Assembly (NCBI RefSeq): GCF_902141855.1
Contig: NZ_CABFVH010000028.1
Location: 1-64,000 of the forward strand
DNA: 64,000 nucleotides
Direction of reading: 5' to 3'
From: Methylobacterium dankookense
Lineage (GTDB): Bacteria > Pseudomonadota > Alphaproteobacteria > Rhizobiales > Beijerinckiaceae
A program made the position numbers and the translations under genes. This document shows, one piece after another, positions 26,026-34,667 of the stretch. Position 1 is the stretch's first letter, and each line of letters starts with the position of its first letter. The notes below the pieces were generated by a model. It was given only the letters and a program-made list of their open reading frames with translations. It was not told the DNA's origin and searched no databases.

Positions 26026-26459
26026 GCGCCCGTCTCCGCCACGAGGCCGGCCGCCTCGATGCCGGTGACGGCGCAGATCTCGTCGTTGTCCGAGGTGTCA
26101 CCCGAGATGCCGACCGCACCGAGGAGACGGCCCTCCCGATTGCGGATCAGCACGCCGCCCGGAACCGGCACGAGGCCGGCGGGGCCGGCGATTTCGGCGA
26201 CGGCGGTCACGAAATAGGCCTGCGTCTCGGCCCGCGCGTGGAGGGCGCGCGAGCCGAGCCCGAGGGCGAGCGCCCCGTTCGCCTTGCCCTGCGCGACCTC
26301 GACGCGCCGCAGGGAGGTTCCGTCCTCCGCCTGGACACATTTCAGAGAACCGCGTGCGTCATATGCAACCACGGCGAGTGGTTTCAGTCCACGCGCCCGC
26401 GCCGCCTCAAGGGCGGCCGAGACGATGGTCCGGGCGGCTTCGAGCGTCAGGTCGGTCAT
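26022..26459 (-). CDS. GlcG/HbpS family protein (DUF336)
   Basis: 145 residues. The whole protein fits the GlcG/HbpS fold: LTLEAARTIVSAALEAARAR at the start, AVVAYDARGSLKCVQ, KANGALALGLGSRAL, VPVPGGVLIRNREGRLLGAV and a C-terminal GISGDTSDNDEICAV. Members bind haem or small ligands, or are found beside glycolate and diol enzymes; the true role is often unknown. No signal peptide is visible. It is the first gene of an operon with the binding protein, whose start overlaps its stop, so a role in sensing or handling the imported substrate is plausible but unproven. Confidence 0.85.
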   Translation of the reverse strand: MTDLTLEAARTIVSAALEAARARGLKPLAVVAYDARGSLKCVQAEDGTSLRRVEVAQGKANGALALGLGSRALHARAETQAYFVTAVAEIAGPAGLVPVPGGVLIRNREGRLLGAVGISGDTSDNDEICAVTGIEAAGLVAETGA

Positions 26460-26548
26460 CGGCTCACGATCCGAGGGGGAAGACGAGGGGGAACGACACG
26501 CCTCCGCGGCCAGGCCGCGGCGGTCAACGGGTCTCGAGGTTCAGGCGC

Positions 26549-27673
26549 ATGCGTCGCGCGATCATCCATATCGGAATGCCCCGCACGGGGTCCACCTCGC
26601 TGCAGGAGGTGCTGGCCTCCCTGCGGCCGAAACTGGAGGCGGCCGGCCTCCTCTATCCGGAGCTTGCCCCACCGGGCTCGCCCCCGCAGGCGAACGTCAA
26701 CCACCAGCCCCTGGGCGAGGCCCTCGACGGCCGCCGTCCGCGCACCGAGCGGGCCGCCGCCCTCCGACGGCTCGACCGGGCGCTCGCCGCGACCGCGGCC
26801 GACACGGTGATCCTCTCCTACGAGGATTTCTCCGTGCAGCGCGCCGCCTTTCGCGTGCCGGAGACCCTGCGGGCCGCCTTCGCCCGGCGCGGCTTCGCGC
26901 TGGAGGTGCTGATGATGGTGAAGCCGCCCTTCGCCTTCCTCAATTCGGCCTATGCCCACCGCGCCCAACTCGTGCGCGAGGGCGGCAGCTTCCGCGACTA
27001 CCTGCGCCTGCACTGGCGCTCGGCCCGGCTCGACTACCGGGCCCTCGTCGCCCCCTGGGCCGAGGCGGCGGACGGGCGCGTCACGGCCGTCCCGCTCGCG
27101 GACCGCCGCTCTGACGCGCCGCTGGTCGCCCGCGCCGTCGAAGCGCTGGGACTTCAGGACCGGCTCGGGCCGCTTCTCGGCCAGGATGTGCGCGGCTACG
27201 CCACCAACCGCTCGTCCGGCCCCGTGGCGGTGGAGGCGTCGCGGCGCCTGCGCCGGCTGGGCCTGCACCGGCACACGCCGGGCCATCCGCGCGAGATCGG
27301 GCATGTCATCGACCGTGCCGCCTGGGCGCGGGGCCTCGACCCGGTCCCCTTCTGTGGCGACGCGCCCGACTACCGGGCGCGGGTGGAGGAGCGGACCTTC
27401 GAGAGCCGCGAGCGCTTCGCGCGCCTCGCCTGGGGCCAGCCCTGGGACGCCGTGGTCGCGCCCGGCCGGAACCTCGCCCCGAACGAGCTGGCGCATGGTC
27501 CGATCGAGACCGCGACCGAGGCCGAGGTCGAGGCTGTGATGCGCGAGACCATGTGCCATTTCGGCTTCCGCCCGCCCGCGCCCTGGCTCGGCGGCGCGGC
27601 GGCCTGGATCGAGGGGCGGGCGCAGGAGGCCCTGTGCTGGGCCGGGTTCGAGAGCCGCTGGCGCGTGTGCTGA
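26549..27673 (+). CDS. Sulfotransferase-like P-loop protein
   Basis: 374 residues. The N-terminus reads AIIHIGMPRTGSTSLQEVLA, which matches the 5'-phosphosulfate loop of PAPS-dependent sulfotransferases (Rx-G-S/T-T/S-L). A second region (VILSYEDFSVQ, about residue 90) could be the 3'-phosphate-binding strand. The rest is not recognisable beyond being alpha/beta and Arg-rich. The ATG at 26549 gives the P-loop at its usual place near the N-terminus; the open frame upstream is not needed. It is divergent from the GlcG/HbpS gene with about 90 bp between. Substrate and cellular role are unknown. Confidence 0.65.
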   Translation: MRRAIIHIGMPRTGSTSLQEVLASLRPKLEAAGLLYPELAPPGSPPQANVNHQPLGEALDGRRPRTERAAALRRLDRALAATAADTVILSYEDFSVQRAAFRVPETLRAAFARRGFALEVLMMVKPPFAFLNSAYAHRAQLVREGGSFRDYLRLHWRSARLDYRALVAPWAEAADGRVTAVPLADRRSDAPLVARAVEALGLQDRLGPLLGQDVRGYATNRSSGPVAVEASRRLRRLGLHRHTPGHPREIGHVIDRAAWARGLDPVPFCGDAPDYRARVEERTFESRERFARLAWGQPWDAVVAPGRNLAPNELAHGPIETATEAEVEAVMRETMCHFGFRPPAPWLGGAAAWIEGRAQEALCWAGFESRWRVC

Positions 27674-27682
27674 GGCGCGCGC

Positions 27683-29545
27683 TTAGGCCGCCTCGATCTC
27701 CGCGCTGAGCTCGAGCCACTCCTCCTCCGCGGCGCCGAGGGCGTCCGCGGCCTCGGCGCGCATGCGGGCGATCTCACCGGCCTTCGCGGCGTTCTCGCGG
27801 AAGGCCGTGCCGTCCTCGAGCGCGGCGTCGATCTTGGCAATGGCGGCGGTGAGCTTGGCGATGCGCGCCTCGGTCGCCTCGAGCTTCTTGCGCAAGGGGG
27901 CGAGCGCGGCGCGCCGCTCGACGCCTGCGCGGCGGGCCTCGGCCTGCTTGCCGCCGCTCGGCTCGGAAGCACGCTCGTCGCGCTCCGGGCCCGCCAGCAC
28001 GAGGCGGCGGTAATCGTCCATGTCGCCGTCGAAGGTCTTCACGGTGCCGTTCGAGACGAGCCAGAGCCGGTCGGCGCAGGCCTCGACCAGGAAGCGGTCG
28101 TGGCTGACCAGGATGACCGCGCCCTCGTAGTCGTTGATCGCCTCCACGAGCGCCTGCCGGCTCTCGATGTCGAGGTGGTTGGTCGGCTCGTCGAGGATCA
28201 GCAGATGCGGCCCATGGAAGGCCGCGAGCCCCATCAGCAGGCGCGCCTTCTCGCCGCCGGAGAGCTTCTCGACCGGCGTGTCGGCCTTGTTCGCCCCGAA
28301 GCCGAGCCGGGCGGTGGCGGCCCGGGCCCGCGCTTCCGGTACGTCGGGCATCAGGGTGCGCACATGTGCGTAGGCGCTCTCCGCGGGGCGCAGCTCGTCG
28401 AGCTGGTGCTGCGCGAAATAGGCGACCTCCATCTTGGAGGAGCGTTTCACCTCCCCCGTAAGCGGCGGGAGGCGCCCGCCGATCAGCTTGCAGAAGGTCG
28501 ACTTGCCGTTGCCATTGGCGCCAAGCAACGCCACCCGGTCGTCGGGGGCGAGGCTGAGATTGAGGCCCGAGAGCACGATCCGGTCGGGATAGCCGGCCTG
28601 CACCCGCTCCATCGCGACGATCGGCGGCGAGAGGGGCTTCTCCGGGCTCGGCAGGTGGATCACCGGCACGTCGTCGTCGATCAGGCCGGCGATCGGCTCC
28701 ATCTTGGCGAGGCGCTTCATGCGCGACTGGGCCTGCCGGGCCTTCGTGGCCTTGGCCTTGAAGCGGTCGATGAAGCTCTGGAGATGGGCGCGCTCGGCGT
28801 CCTGCTTGGCCTTCGCCTTGGCCTGGAGCGCCCGCTTCTCGGCATATTGCCGGGCGAAGCTCGTATAGCCGCCGCGATAGATGGCGAGCTTGCCCCGGTC
28901 GAGGTGGAGGATGTGGTCGACGCTGGTGTCGAGCAGGTCGCGGTCGTGGCTGATGATGATCGCGGTGCGCGGATATTTCTCCAGGTAGTCGTAGAGCCAG
29001 AGCGTGCCCTCGATGTCGAGGTAGTTGGTCGGCTCGTCGAGAAGCAGAAGGTCGGGCTCGGAGAACAGAACCGCAGCCAGCGCCACGCGCATGCGCCAGC
29101 CGCCGGAGAAGTCCGAGCACGGCCGTCCTTGGGCCTCCGCATCGAAGCCGAGGCCGTGCAGGATCGCCGCGGCGCGAGCCGGGGCCGAATGTGCGCCGAT
29201 ATCGACGAGCCGCGTCTCGATCTCGGCCCGGCGCAGCCCGTCCGCGGTCTCGGCCTCCGCCAGCAGGCGGGCGCGCTCGGTATCGGCGGCGAGCACGACG
29301 GAATGCAGCGTCTCCGGCCCGGCCGGCGCCTCCTGGGCAACGGCACCGATGCGCATGCCTTTCGGCAGCGACACCGCCTTGGCGTCGACGGGCAGGTCGC
29401 CGAGGATCGCCTTGAACAGGGTGGTCTTGCCGGCGCCGTTGCGGCCGATGAGGCCGACGCGCGCCCGGTCCGGAATCGAGAAGCTCGCCCCGTCGAGGAT
29501 CAGGCGGTCGCCGATGCGGTAGGTGAGGTCGTTGACGCGCAGCAT
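27683..29545 (-). CDS. ABC-F family ATPase (YheS/Uup-like)
   Basis: 620 residues with two ABC domains and no membrane part, so it acts on the ribosome rather than in transport. Domain 1 has Walker A GRNGAGKTT (about 36), signature FSGGWRMR and LLDEPTNYLDI. A charged linker rich in Lys/Ala (KRALQAKAKAKQDAERAH, about 245-300) is the P-site tRNA interaction motif of ABC-F proteins. Domain 2 has GANGNGKST, LSGGEKARLL and LDEPTNHLDI. The last 90 residues form a coiled coil (LRKKLEATEARIAKLTAAI). The ATG at 29545 (MLRVNDLTYRIGDR) is preferred over one 36 bp upstream. Its 3' end faces the sulfotransferase-like gene, 9 bp apart. Confidence 0.92.
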   Translation of the reverse strand: MLRVNDLTYRIGDRLILDGASFSIPDRARVGLIGRNGAGKTTLFKAILGDLPVDAKAVSLPKGMRIGAVAQEAPAGPETLHSVVLAADTERARLLAEAETADGLRRAEIETRLVDIGAHSAPARAAAILHGLGFDAEAQGRPCSDFSGGWRMRVALAAVLFSEPDLLLLDEPTNYLDIEGTLWLYDYLEKYPRTAIIISHDRDLLDTSVDHILHLDRGKLAIYRGGYTSFARQYAEKRALQAKAKAKQDAERAHLQSFIDRFKAKATKARQAQSRMKRLAKMEPIAGLIDDDVPVIHLPSPEKPLSPPIVAMERVQAGYPDRIVLSGLNLSLAPDDRVALLGANGNGKSTFCKLIGGRLPPLTGEVKRSSKMEVAYFAQHQLDELRPAESAYAHVRTLMPDVPEARARAATARLGFGANKADTPVEKLSGGEKARLLMGLAAFHGPHLLILDEPTNHLDIESRQALVEAINDYEGAVILVSHDRFLVEACADRLWLVSNGTVKTFDGDMDDYRRLVLAGPERDERASEPSGGKQAEARRAGVERRAALAPLRKKLEATEARIAKLTAAIAKIDAALEDGTAFRENAAKAGEIARMRAEAADALGAAEEEWLELSAEIEAA

Positions 29546-29605
29546 GGTCGGCGTTCTGGCGGCGCGCGCGCTGAGTGGCAAGATGCTGCGGCGCGCAGGC
29601 GCCTC

Positions 29606-30514
29606 TCAGGCCAGCTCCCAGGCTCCTGCGTCGTTCATCAGCGCGGCCACCAGCGCGTGGTTCAGCTCATGGCCGGTATGGGCGGCGCTGACATGGCCGA
29701 GGATCGGGTGGCCGGCGAGCGCCAGGTCGCCGACGAGATCCATGGCGCGGTGGCGCACCGGCTCGTCCGGCACCTTCATGCCGCCGACGACGCGGCCGCC
29801 GACGATGCCGGCGGTGGTGGAGAGGTTGGCGCCCCGCAGCACCGGCTTGCGGGTGAGGAAGGTGTAGATCTTGAGCGGCACCGCCCATTTGAGGCGCCCG
29901 AAGCTGCGCGAGGGCGCGAGGTCGCGGTCGAAACTGTCCGGATCGACGATGCCCGACCAGCGCATCGGGCCGAGATGCGCGAGTTCGAGGAAGGCGGAGA
30001 TGCGCAGGGCGCCGTCCGGCTCGATCCGCAGGGTGCGCCGCCCGTCGCGGACCTCCACCGGGCGCCGGACCCGGATCGCCGGCCGTGCCGCGTCCTGCTC
30101 GCGCCGGCCGGCCGCGCGGATCCCCTCGCACCAGGGGGTCGCGCTGCCATCGAAGATCGGCAACTCCTCGGTGTCGATCTCCACCAGCGCGTTGTCGATC
30201 CCGTGGGCGCTGAGCGAGGCCATCAGGTGCTCGACGGTGCGGATCAGGACACCCTCGGGCGAGCGCAGGGCCGTGCAGAGCGGCTGCGATTCCCGATAGC
30301 GCCAGAGGGCGGCCACGTCGGCCGTGCGCCCCCGCCTCAGGCTGCGCCGGAACAGGATGCCGTGGCCGGCGGGCGCCGGGCAGACCCGCACCCGCGCATG
30401 CCGGCCGGTATGCAGGCCGGGACCGCTGCGCTCGAAGGCCGCGGCCAGGGTGCCCTGGCGCGACCGCACGGCCGGCCGGGTGGGCGTGGCTGCATCCAGC
30501 GTCGGGTCAGGCAT
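29606..30514 (-). CDS. lpxC: LpxC-like UDP-3-O-acyl-GlcNAc deacetylase
   Basis: 302 residues, the normal LpxC length. LpxC is the zinc enzyme that commits UDP-acyl-GlcNAc to lipid A synthesis. Seen motifs: SGPGLHTG near residue 30, TVEHLMASL with the catalytic Glu and a zinc His (95-96), LPIFDGSATPW, then RHRAMDLVGDLALAG with the other zinc His and Asp, and HELNHALV near the C-terminus. All metal ligands are there. The sequence is more divergent than a typical alphaproteobacterial LpxC and lies outside the ftsZ/dcw region, so it may be a second copy. ATG 30514 is chosen; the open frame to 30676 is upstream leader. Confidence 0.8.
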   Translation of the reverse strand: MPDPTLDAATPTRPAVRSRQGTLAAAFERSGPGLHTGRHARVRVCPAPAGHGILFRRSLRRGRTADVAALWRYRESQPLCTALRSPEGVLIRTVEHLMASLSAHGIDNALVEIDTEELPIFDGSATPWCEGIRAAGRREQDAARPAIRVRRPVEVRDGRRTLRIEPDGALRISAFLELAHLGPMRWSGIVDPDSFDRDLAPSRSFGRLKWAVPLKIYTFLTRKPVLRGANLSTTAGIVGGRVVGGMKVPDEPVRHRAMDLVGDLALAGHPILGHVSAAHTGHELNHALVAALMNDAGAWELA

Positions 30515-30842
30515 CGGCGCGGGCAGCCGGCATGGGCGCGATCTCCCGGCCTCTTCGTTCGAATCCGGGCCGTTGGGTATCCGAACGGTGCTGTCCGGGA
30601 CAAGCCCGGGGCGGTCACGTTGCCGCGCGGTGCCATCCACGCTTTCGACGCGGATCCGGCTTGACCGGGCTTGCACCGCCCGTCACGATCCCCTTCGTAG
30701 CTCGGCCCTGTCCTCACGCCGGCCTGCCGGCGTGACGGTGCGGGCCCACCCGGTCGAACCACGACGGGTGGGCTCTCGCGACGATCCGGCTCCGATCCGT
30801 GCTGTCGCGCGGGGCCGGCGAACGACTGAGGGGCTGATTGGG
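30515..30842. promoter_or_regulatory. Divergent lpxC / crp-like promoter region with a palindrome
   Basis: 328 bp without a gene. A perfect 9-bp inverted repeat (30714-30722 with 30727-30735, CCTG loop) lies in the middle. It may be an operator for the Crp/Fnr-type regulator next door, but its half-site (TCACGCCGG) is not the TGTGA or TTGAT of classic Crp or Fnr. No clear promoter hexamers stand out. Confidence 0.4.
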
Positions 30843-31529
30843 ATGGCGCGGCTATCCACCATACCGTTCTTCAAGGAGCCGGGCATCGAGCTCGGCGCCT
30901 ACGAGACCCGCTGCCACTGGCGCCGCTTCGACGAGAACGAGGTGCTGGTCGATTTCGACGATATCTCCACCGACGTCTACTTCCTCGCGACCGGCGAGGT
31001 GCGCATCCTCAACCGCACCCAGTCGGGCAAGGAGGTGATCCTCGGCGAGATGCGCGGCGGCGCCTTCTTCGGCGAGTTGGCGGCCATCGACGGGGTCGGT
31101 CGCTCGGCCAACGTCACGGCGCTCACCCGCGGCGAGGTCTGCGTGGTGCCGGCGGCCGTGTTCCGGCAGATCGTCTACGCTTCCGAGCCCATCGCCGACC
31201 GCCTGCTGAAGCTTCTCGCCAAGCGCGTGCGCGAGCTGAACACCCGGCTCATGGAGCACGCGCTCTTGGATCTCCGGCACCGCCTCTACGCGGAGCTGCT
31301 GCGCCTCTCGGTGCCGCGGGCGGGCGGGGGCGAGGAGCGGGTGGTGAGCCCGCCGCCCTACCACCACGTGCTGGCCGCCCGCATCGGCTGCCGCCGCGAG
31401 CAGGTGACCCGCGAGTTCACCGCCATGGCGAACGAGGGCCTCGTTGACCGCACGCGCGGTGCCCTGGTGATCCGCCGGCCGGACCTCCTGGAGGCGCGCG
31501 TCGCCGAGGCCCTGCGCGAGGACAGCTAG
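30843..31529 (+). CDS. Crp/Fnr family transcriptional regulator
   Basis: 228 residues. Residues 15-130 form a cyclic-nucleotide-binding-like beta barrel (VLVDFDDISTDVYFLATGEV, then GEMRGGAFFGELAAIDG, the phosphate-binding-cassette region). A long dimerisation helix (ADRLLKLLAKRVRELNTRLM) leads to a C-terminal winged helix with recognition helix CRREQVTREFTAMANEGLV. The cassette has the FFGELA core but not a full cAMP-type RSA Arg-Ser pattern, although RSANVTA follows, so cAMP binding is possible. Cysteines for an Fnr cluster are absent. It is followed after 4 bp by a polyamine-type ABC ATPase, so it may regulate that transporter. Confidence 0.88.
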   Translation: MARLSTIPFFKEPGIELGAYETRCHWRRFDENEVLVDFDDISTDVYFLATGEVRILNRTQSGKEVILGEMRGGAFFGELAAIDGVGRSANVTALTRGEVCVVPAAVFRQIVYASEPIADRLLKLLAKRVRELNTRLMEHALLDLRHRLYAELLRLSVPRAGGGEERVVSPPPYHHVLAARIGCRREQVTREFTAMANEGLVDRTRGALVIRRPDLLEARVAEALREDS

Positions 31530-31533
31530 GATC

Positions 31534-32598
31534 TTGTCCGGGTCATCCGCGCCGCTCCTGCGGCTCGAAGGCGTGACGAAGCGCTTCGGCGGGACGCGCG
31601 CGGTCGACGGCGTCGACCTCGCGCTCGCCCGGAACGAGGTCTTCTGCCTGCTCGGCCCCTCGGGCTGCGGCAAGAGCACCCTGCTACGCCTGATCGCCGG
31701 GTTCGAGCACCCGGATTCCGGGACGATCCGGCTCGACGAAGCGGACATCACGGCCCTGCCGGCGCATCGGCGGCCGATCAACATGATGTTCCAGTCCTAC
31801 GCGCTCTTCCCGCATATGAGCGTCGCGCGGAACGTCGCCTACGGGCTCGACCGTCTCGGGCGCGTCGAGCAGGCGCAGCGCGTCGAGACCCTGCTCAGGC
31901 TCGTGCGCCTCGACGGGTTCGGGGAGCGCCGGCCGGACACCCTGTCGGGCGGCCAGCGCCAGCGCGTGGCGCTGGCCCGGGCGCTCGCCCGGGAGCCGCG
32001 GGTCCTCCTCCTCGACGAGCCGCTGACCGCCCTCGACCGGGCGCTCCGCGAGGAGACGCAGAGCGAGCTTCGCGCGCTTCAGCGGCGCCTTGAGACCAGC
32101 TTCGTGGTCGTGACCCACGATCCGGACGAGGCGATGCGGCTCGCCGACCGCGTCGGCGTGATGGATCGCGGCCGGATCGTGCAGATCGGCCCGACGAGCG
32201 AACTCTACGAGCAGCCGGCGAGCCGCTACGTCGCCGGGCTCCTCGGCGACGTGAACCTGATCCCCGGCACGCTGGGACCGGACGAGCCGGGACCGACGCG
32301 CGCGGTCGAGACGGCCTTCGGCGAACTCCGCGCCCGCGCGCCGGCCGAGCCGCTGGAGGCGGGCGCCGCCGTGGTGGTGGCGCTGCGCCCCGAGCGGATC
32401 GTCCTCGCCGAGCACGGCCTGCCCGCCACGGTGGCGGAGCGCATCTTCCTCGGCGGCCGCATCAGCCGGACGCTGCGCATGGCCGACGGCAGCACCCTGC
32501 GCGCCAGCGGATCGGCGGAGAGCGCGGAGGCCGATCCGGCCGGCGCCCCGGTCCATCTCAGCTTCGCCGCGGAAGCGGCCTCGATCCTGCCCGCATGA
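31534..32598 (+). CDS. ABC transporter ATP-binding protein, PotA/PotG type
   Basis: 354 residues. It is the ATPase of a spermidine/putrescine-type importer (family TC 3.A.1.11). Motifs are Walker A GPSGCGKST (about 40), Q-loop MMFQSYALFPHMSV, signature LSGGQRQRVALARAL, Walker B LLLDEPLTALD and switch His VVTHDPDE. The C-terminal TOBE domain starts near residue 285 (VALRPERIVL). The TTG start at 31534 lies 4 bp after the regulator's stop and follows the AGGA of its stop region. The next permease overlaps by 4 bp. The substrate cannot be read from the ATPase; polyamines are the default for this subfamily. Confidence 0.9.
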   Translation: MSGSSAPLLRLEGVTKRFGGTRAVDGVDLALARNEVFCLLGPSGCGKSTLLRLIAGFEHPDSGTIRLDEADITALPAHRRPINMMFQSYALFPHMSVARNVAYGLDRLGRVEQAQRVETLLRLVRLDGFGERRPDTLSGGQRQRVALARALAREPRVLLLDEPLTALDRALREETQSELRALQRRLETSFVVVTHDPDEAMRLADRVGVMDRGRIVQIGPTSELYEQPASRYVAGLLGDVNLIPGTLGPDEPGPTRAVETAFGELRARAPAEPLEAGAAVVVALRPERIVLAEHGLPATVAERIFLGGRISRTLRMADGSTLRASGSAESAEADPAGAPVHLSFAAEAASILPA

Positions 32599-33512
32599 GC
32601 GCGCCGGGACCGGGCAGCTCCGGCGGCTGGCGGGCCCGCCTGGTCCGGCTGCCCCCGCTCCTGTGGCTGACCGCCTTCTTCCTCGTCCCCTTCCTGATCA
32701 CCCTGAAGATCAGCCTGTCGGACGCGGCCACCGCCATGCCGCCCTACCTGCCCGTGCTCGACTGGCAGGCCGGGCTCGAAGGCTGGTCGAGCTTCCTCGA
32801 AGCGCTCGATTTCGAGAATTACGCGATCCTCTGGTTCGACAGCTTCTACCGGGAGGCGGCGCTCAGCTCGCTCGCCTATGCGGGCGCGGCAAGCCTCGTC
32901 CTCGTCCTCGTCGGAACGCCGCTCGCCTACGCGCTCGCCCGCGCCCCCGCGCGCTGGCAGGCCTTGCTGGTCGCCCTCGTGGTGGTGCCGTTCTGGACGA
33001 GCTTCCTGATCCGGGTCTACGCCTGGATCGCGATCCTGAAGCCCGAGGGCCTGCTCAACGCCGCGCTGCTGCGCCTCGGCCTGATCGCGGCGCCGCTGGA
33101 GATCCTCAACACGCCGACGGCCGTGATGATCGGCCTGGTCTACGCCTATCTGCCCTTCATGGTGCTGCCCCTCTACGCGGTGATGAGCCGCCTCGACGGG
33201 ACGTTGCGCGAGGCCGCAGCCGATCTCGGAGCGGGACCGGTGCGGGTATTCCTCACCGTGACGCTGCCGCTTGCCGCCCCCGGCATCGCCGCCGGCGCGC
33301 TGCTCTGCTTCATCCCGATGATCGGCGAGTTCATCATCCCGGACCTGCTCGGCGGATCCGACACGCTGATGCTCGGCCGCGTGCTCTGGAGCGAGTTCTT
33401 CTCGAACCGCGACTGGCCGCTCGCCTCCGCGGTGGCGGTGCTGATGCTCCTGATCGTGATCGGCCCGGTCGTGCTGTTCCGCGACGCGGGCGCGCGGGAG
33501 GCGGGGCGGTGA
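32595..33512 (+). CDS. ABC transporter permease, PotB/PotH type
   Basis: 305 residues and six predicted TM helices (LLWLTAFFLVPFLITLKISL is the first). The EAA loop is LREAAADLGAGPVRVFLTVT. A periplasmic segment of about 60 residues lies between TM1 and TM2, as in PotH. It starts with ATG overlapping the ATPase stop (ATGA) and overlaps the following permease (GTGA), so the three genes are translationally coupled. Confidence 0.91.
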   Translation: MSAPGPGSSGGWRARLVRLPPLLWLTAFFLVPFLITLKISLSDAATAMPPYLPVLDWQAGLEGWSSFLEALDFENYAILWFDSFYREAALSSLAYAGAASLVLVLVGTPLAYALARAPARWQALLVALVVVPFWTSFLIRVYAWIAILKPEGLLNAALLRLGLIAAPLEILNTPTAVMIGLVYAYLPFMVLPLYAVMSRLDGTLREAAADLGAGPVRVFLTVTLPLAAPGIAAGALLCFIPMIGEFIIPDLLGGSDTLMLGRVLWSEFFSNRDWPLASAVAVLMLLIVIGPVVLFRDAGAREAGR

Positions 33513-34273
33513 GCGGCTTCCTCCGCGCGGTGCTCGCGCTCGGCCTCGCCTTCCTCTACGCGCCGATCCTGGTGCTCGCCGTCTACTCGTTCAACGCCTC
33601 GAGCCTCGTGACCGTGTGGGGCGGGTTCTCGACGCGCTGGTACGCGGCGCTGTTCGCGGACGAACCGCTGATCGCCTCCGCCTGGGTGTCCCTGCGCGTC
33701 GCTCTCCTCTCGGGCGCGATCGCGACCGTGCTCGGCACGCTCGCGGCCCTCGCGCTGGGGCGGCACGGGCGCTTCCGCACGCGCAAGCTCCTCACCGGCC
33801 TCGTCTTCGCGCCGATGGTGATGCCGGAGGTGATCATCGGCCTGTCGCTGCTGCTGCTCTTCGTCGGGATCGGCCTCGACCGCGGCATCCTGACGATCGT
33901 GATCGCGCACGCGACCTTCTGCACCGGCTTCGTCGCCGTGGTGGTCGGTGCGCGCCTGCGCGGGCTCGACCGGACCCTGGAGGAGGCGGCGGCCGATCTC
34001 GGGGCCGGCCCGCTGCGGGTCTTCGCCACGGTGACCCTGCCGCTGGTGGCGCCCGCCATCCTGGCCGGGTTCCTGCTCGCCTTCACCCTGTCGCTCGACG
34101 ACCTCGTCATCGCGAGCTTCGTCTCGGGACCCGGCGCCACCACCCTGCCGATGCGGCTCTACAGCCAGGTCCGGCTCGGGGTGAACCCGGAGATCAACGC
34201 CGCCTCGACGCTGCTCGTCGTCGCGGTGACCGCCGCCGTTCTGGCGGCCTCGCGGCTCACCGCCCGCCGATAG
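33509..34273 (+). CDS. ABC transporter permease, PotC/PotI type
   Basis: 254 residues and six TM helices. FLYAPILVLAVYSFNASSLV, then FSTRWYAALFADEPLI are typical of PotC/PotI. The EAA loop is LEEAAADLGAGPLRVFATVT and the end of the core is LSLDDLVIASFVSGPG. The GTG start overlaps the previous stop. It is the last gene of the operon; no PotD/PotF binding protein follows, which leaves the importer incomplete at this locus. Confidence 0.91.
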   Translation: MSGFLRAVLALGLAFLYAPILVLAVYSFNASSLVTVWGGFSTRWYAALFADEPLIASAWVSLRVALLSGAIATVLGTLAALALGRHGRFRTRKLLTGLVFAPMVMPEVIIGLSLLLLFVGIGLDRGILTIVIAHATFCTGFVAVVVGARLRGLDRTLEEAAADLGAGPLRVFATVTLPLVAPAILAGFLLAFTLSLDDLVIASFVSGPGATTLPMRLYSQVRLGVNPEINAASTLLVVAVTAAVLAASRLTARR

Positions 34274-34505
34274 GGGTCGATGGCCACCAATCAATTGCGC
34301 GCTATTGATTTGGGAACGGATTCTAATCTGGATCAACAAGAAAGGCTGATTGTCCGTCAGCTCTGACCGAAATTCGCACCTGAACGATATTTTTTCCTCG
34401 CACGATCAGACTCCTTTAACGCGCACCATCACAAGTTCGTCAGGTGGCCGAGATTGGAGACCCGATCGTTCCGGCGTCACGTTCCTCCTCATGAAACCTT
34501 GGACC

Positions 34506-34667
34506 ATGAAGCTGATCGCCGCATTCCTGAAGGATCGCCGTGGAGCAACTGCCATCGAGTACGGGATGATCGCGGCGCTGATCGCCGTCGTCATCATCGG
34601 CACGTTGAAGATCATCGGAACCCAGCTCGACGCCAAGTTCAACAGCATCTCGGCGCAGTTGAACTGA
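34506..34667 (+). CDS. Flp/Fap-type pilin (orphan)
   Basis: 53 residues. The short basic leader MKLIAAFLKDRRG is followed by ATAIEYGMIAALIAVVIIG, the class IVb Flp pilin hydrophobic segment, with the prepilin peptidase site between Gly and Ala and the conserved Glu-Tyr pair. Flp pilins assemble into tight-adherence (Tad) pili. No cpa/tad genes lie nearby, so assembly would depend on a locus elsewhere. An ATG 15 bp upstream is an alternative start. A strong terminator follows. The DNA before it (34290-34430) is richer in A/T than its neighbours and probably contains its own promoter. Confidence 0.88.
   Translation: MKLIAAFLKDRRGATAIEYGMIAALIAVVIIGTLKIIGTQLDAKFNSISAQLN

Noticed and set aside
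30324..30842. N-terminal extension of the Crp/Fnr regulator
   Set aside because: The upstream open frame overlaps lpxC on the other strand and is Arg/Pro-rich. The regulator fold starts right after ATG 30843.
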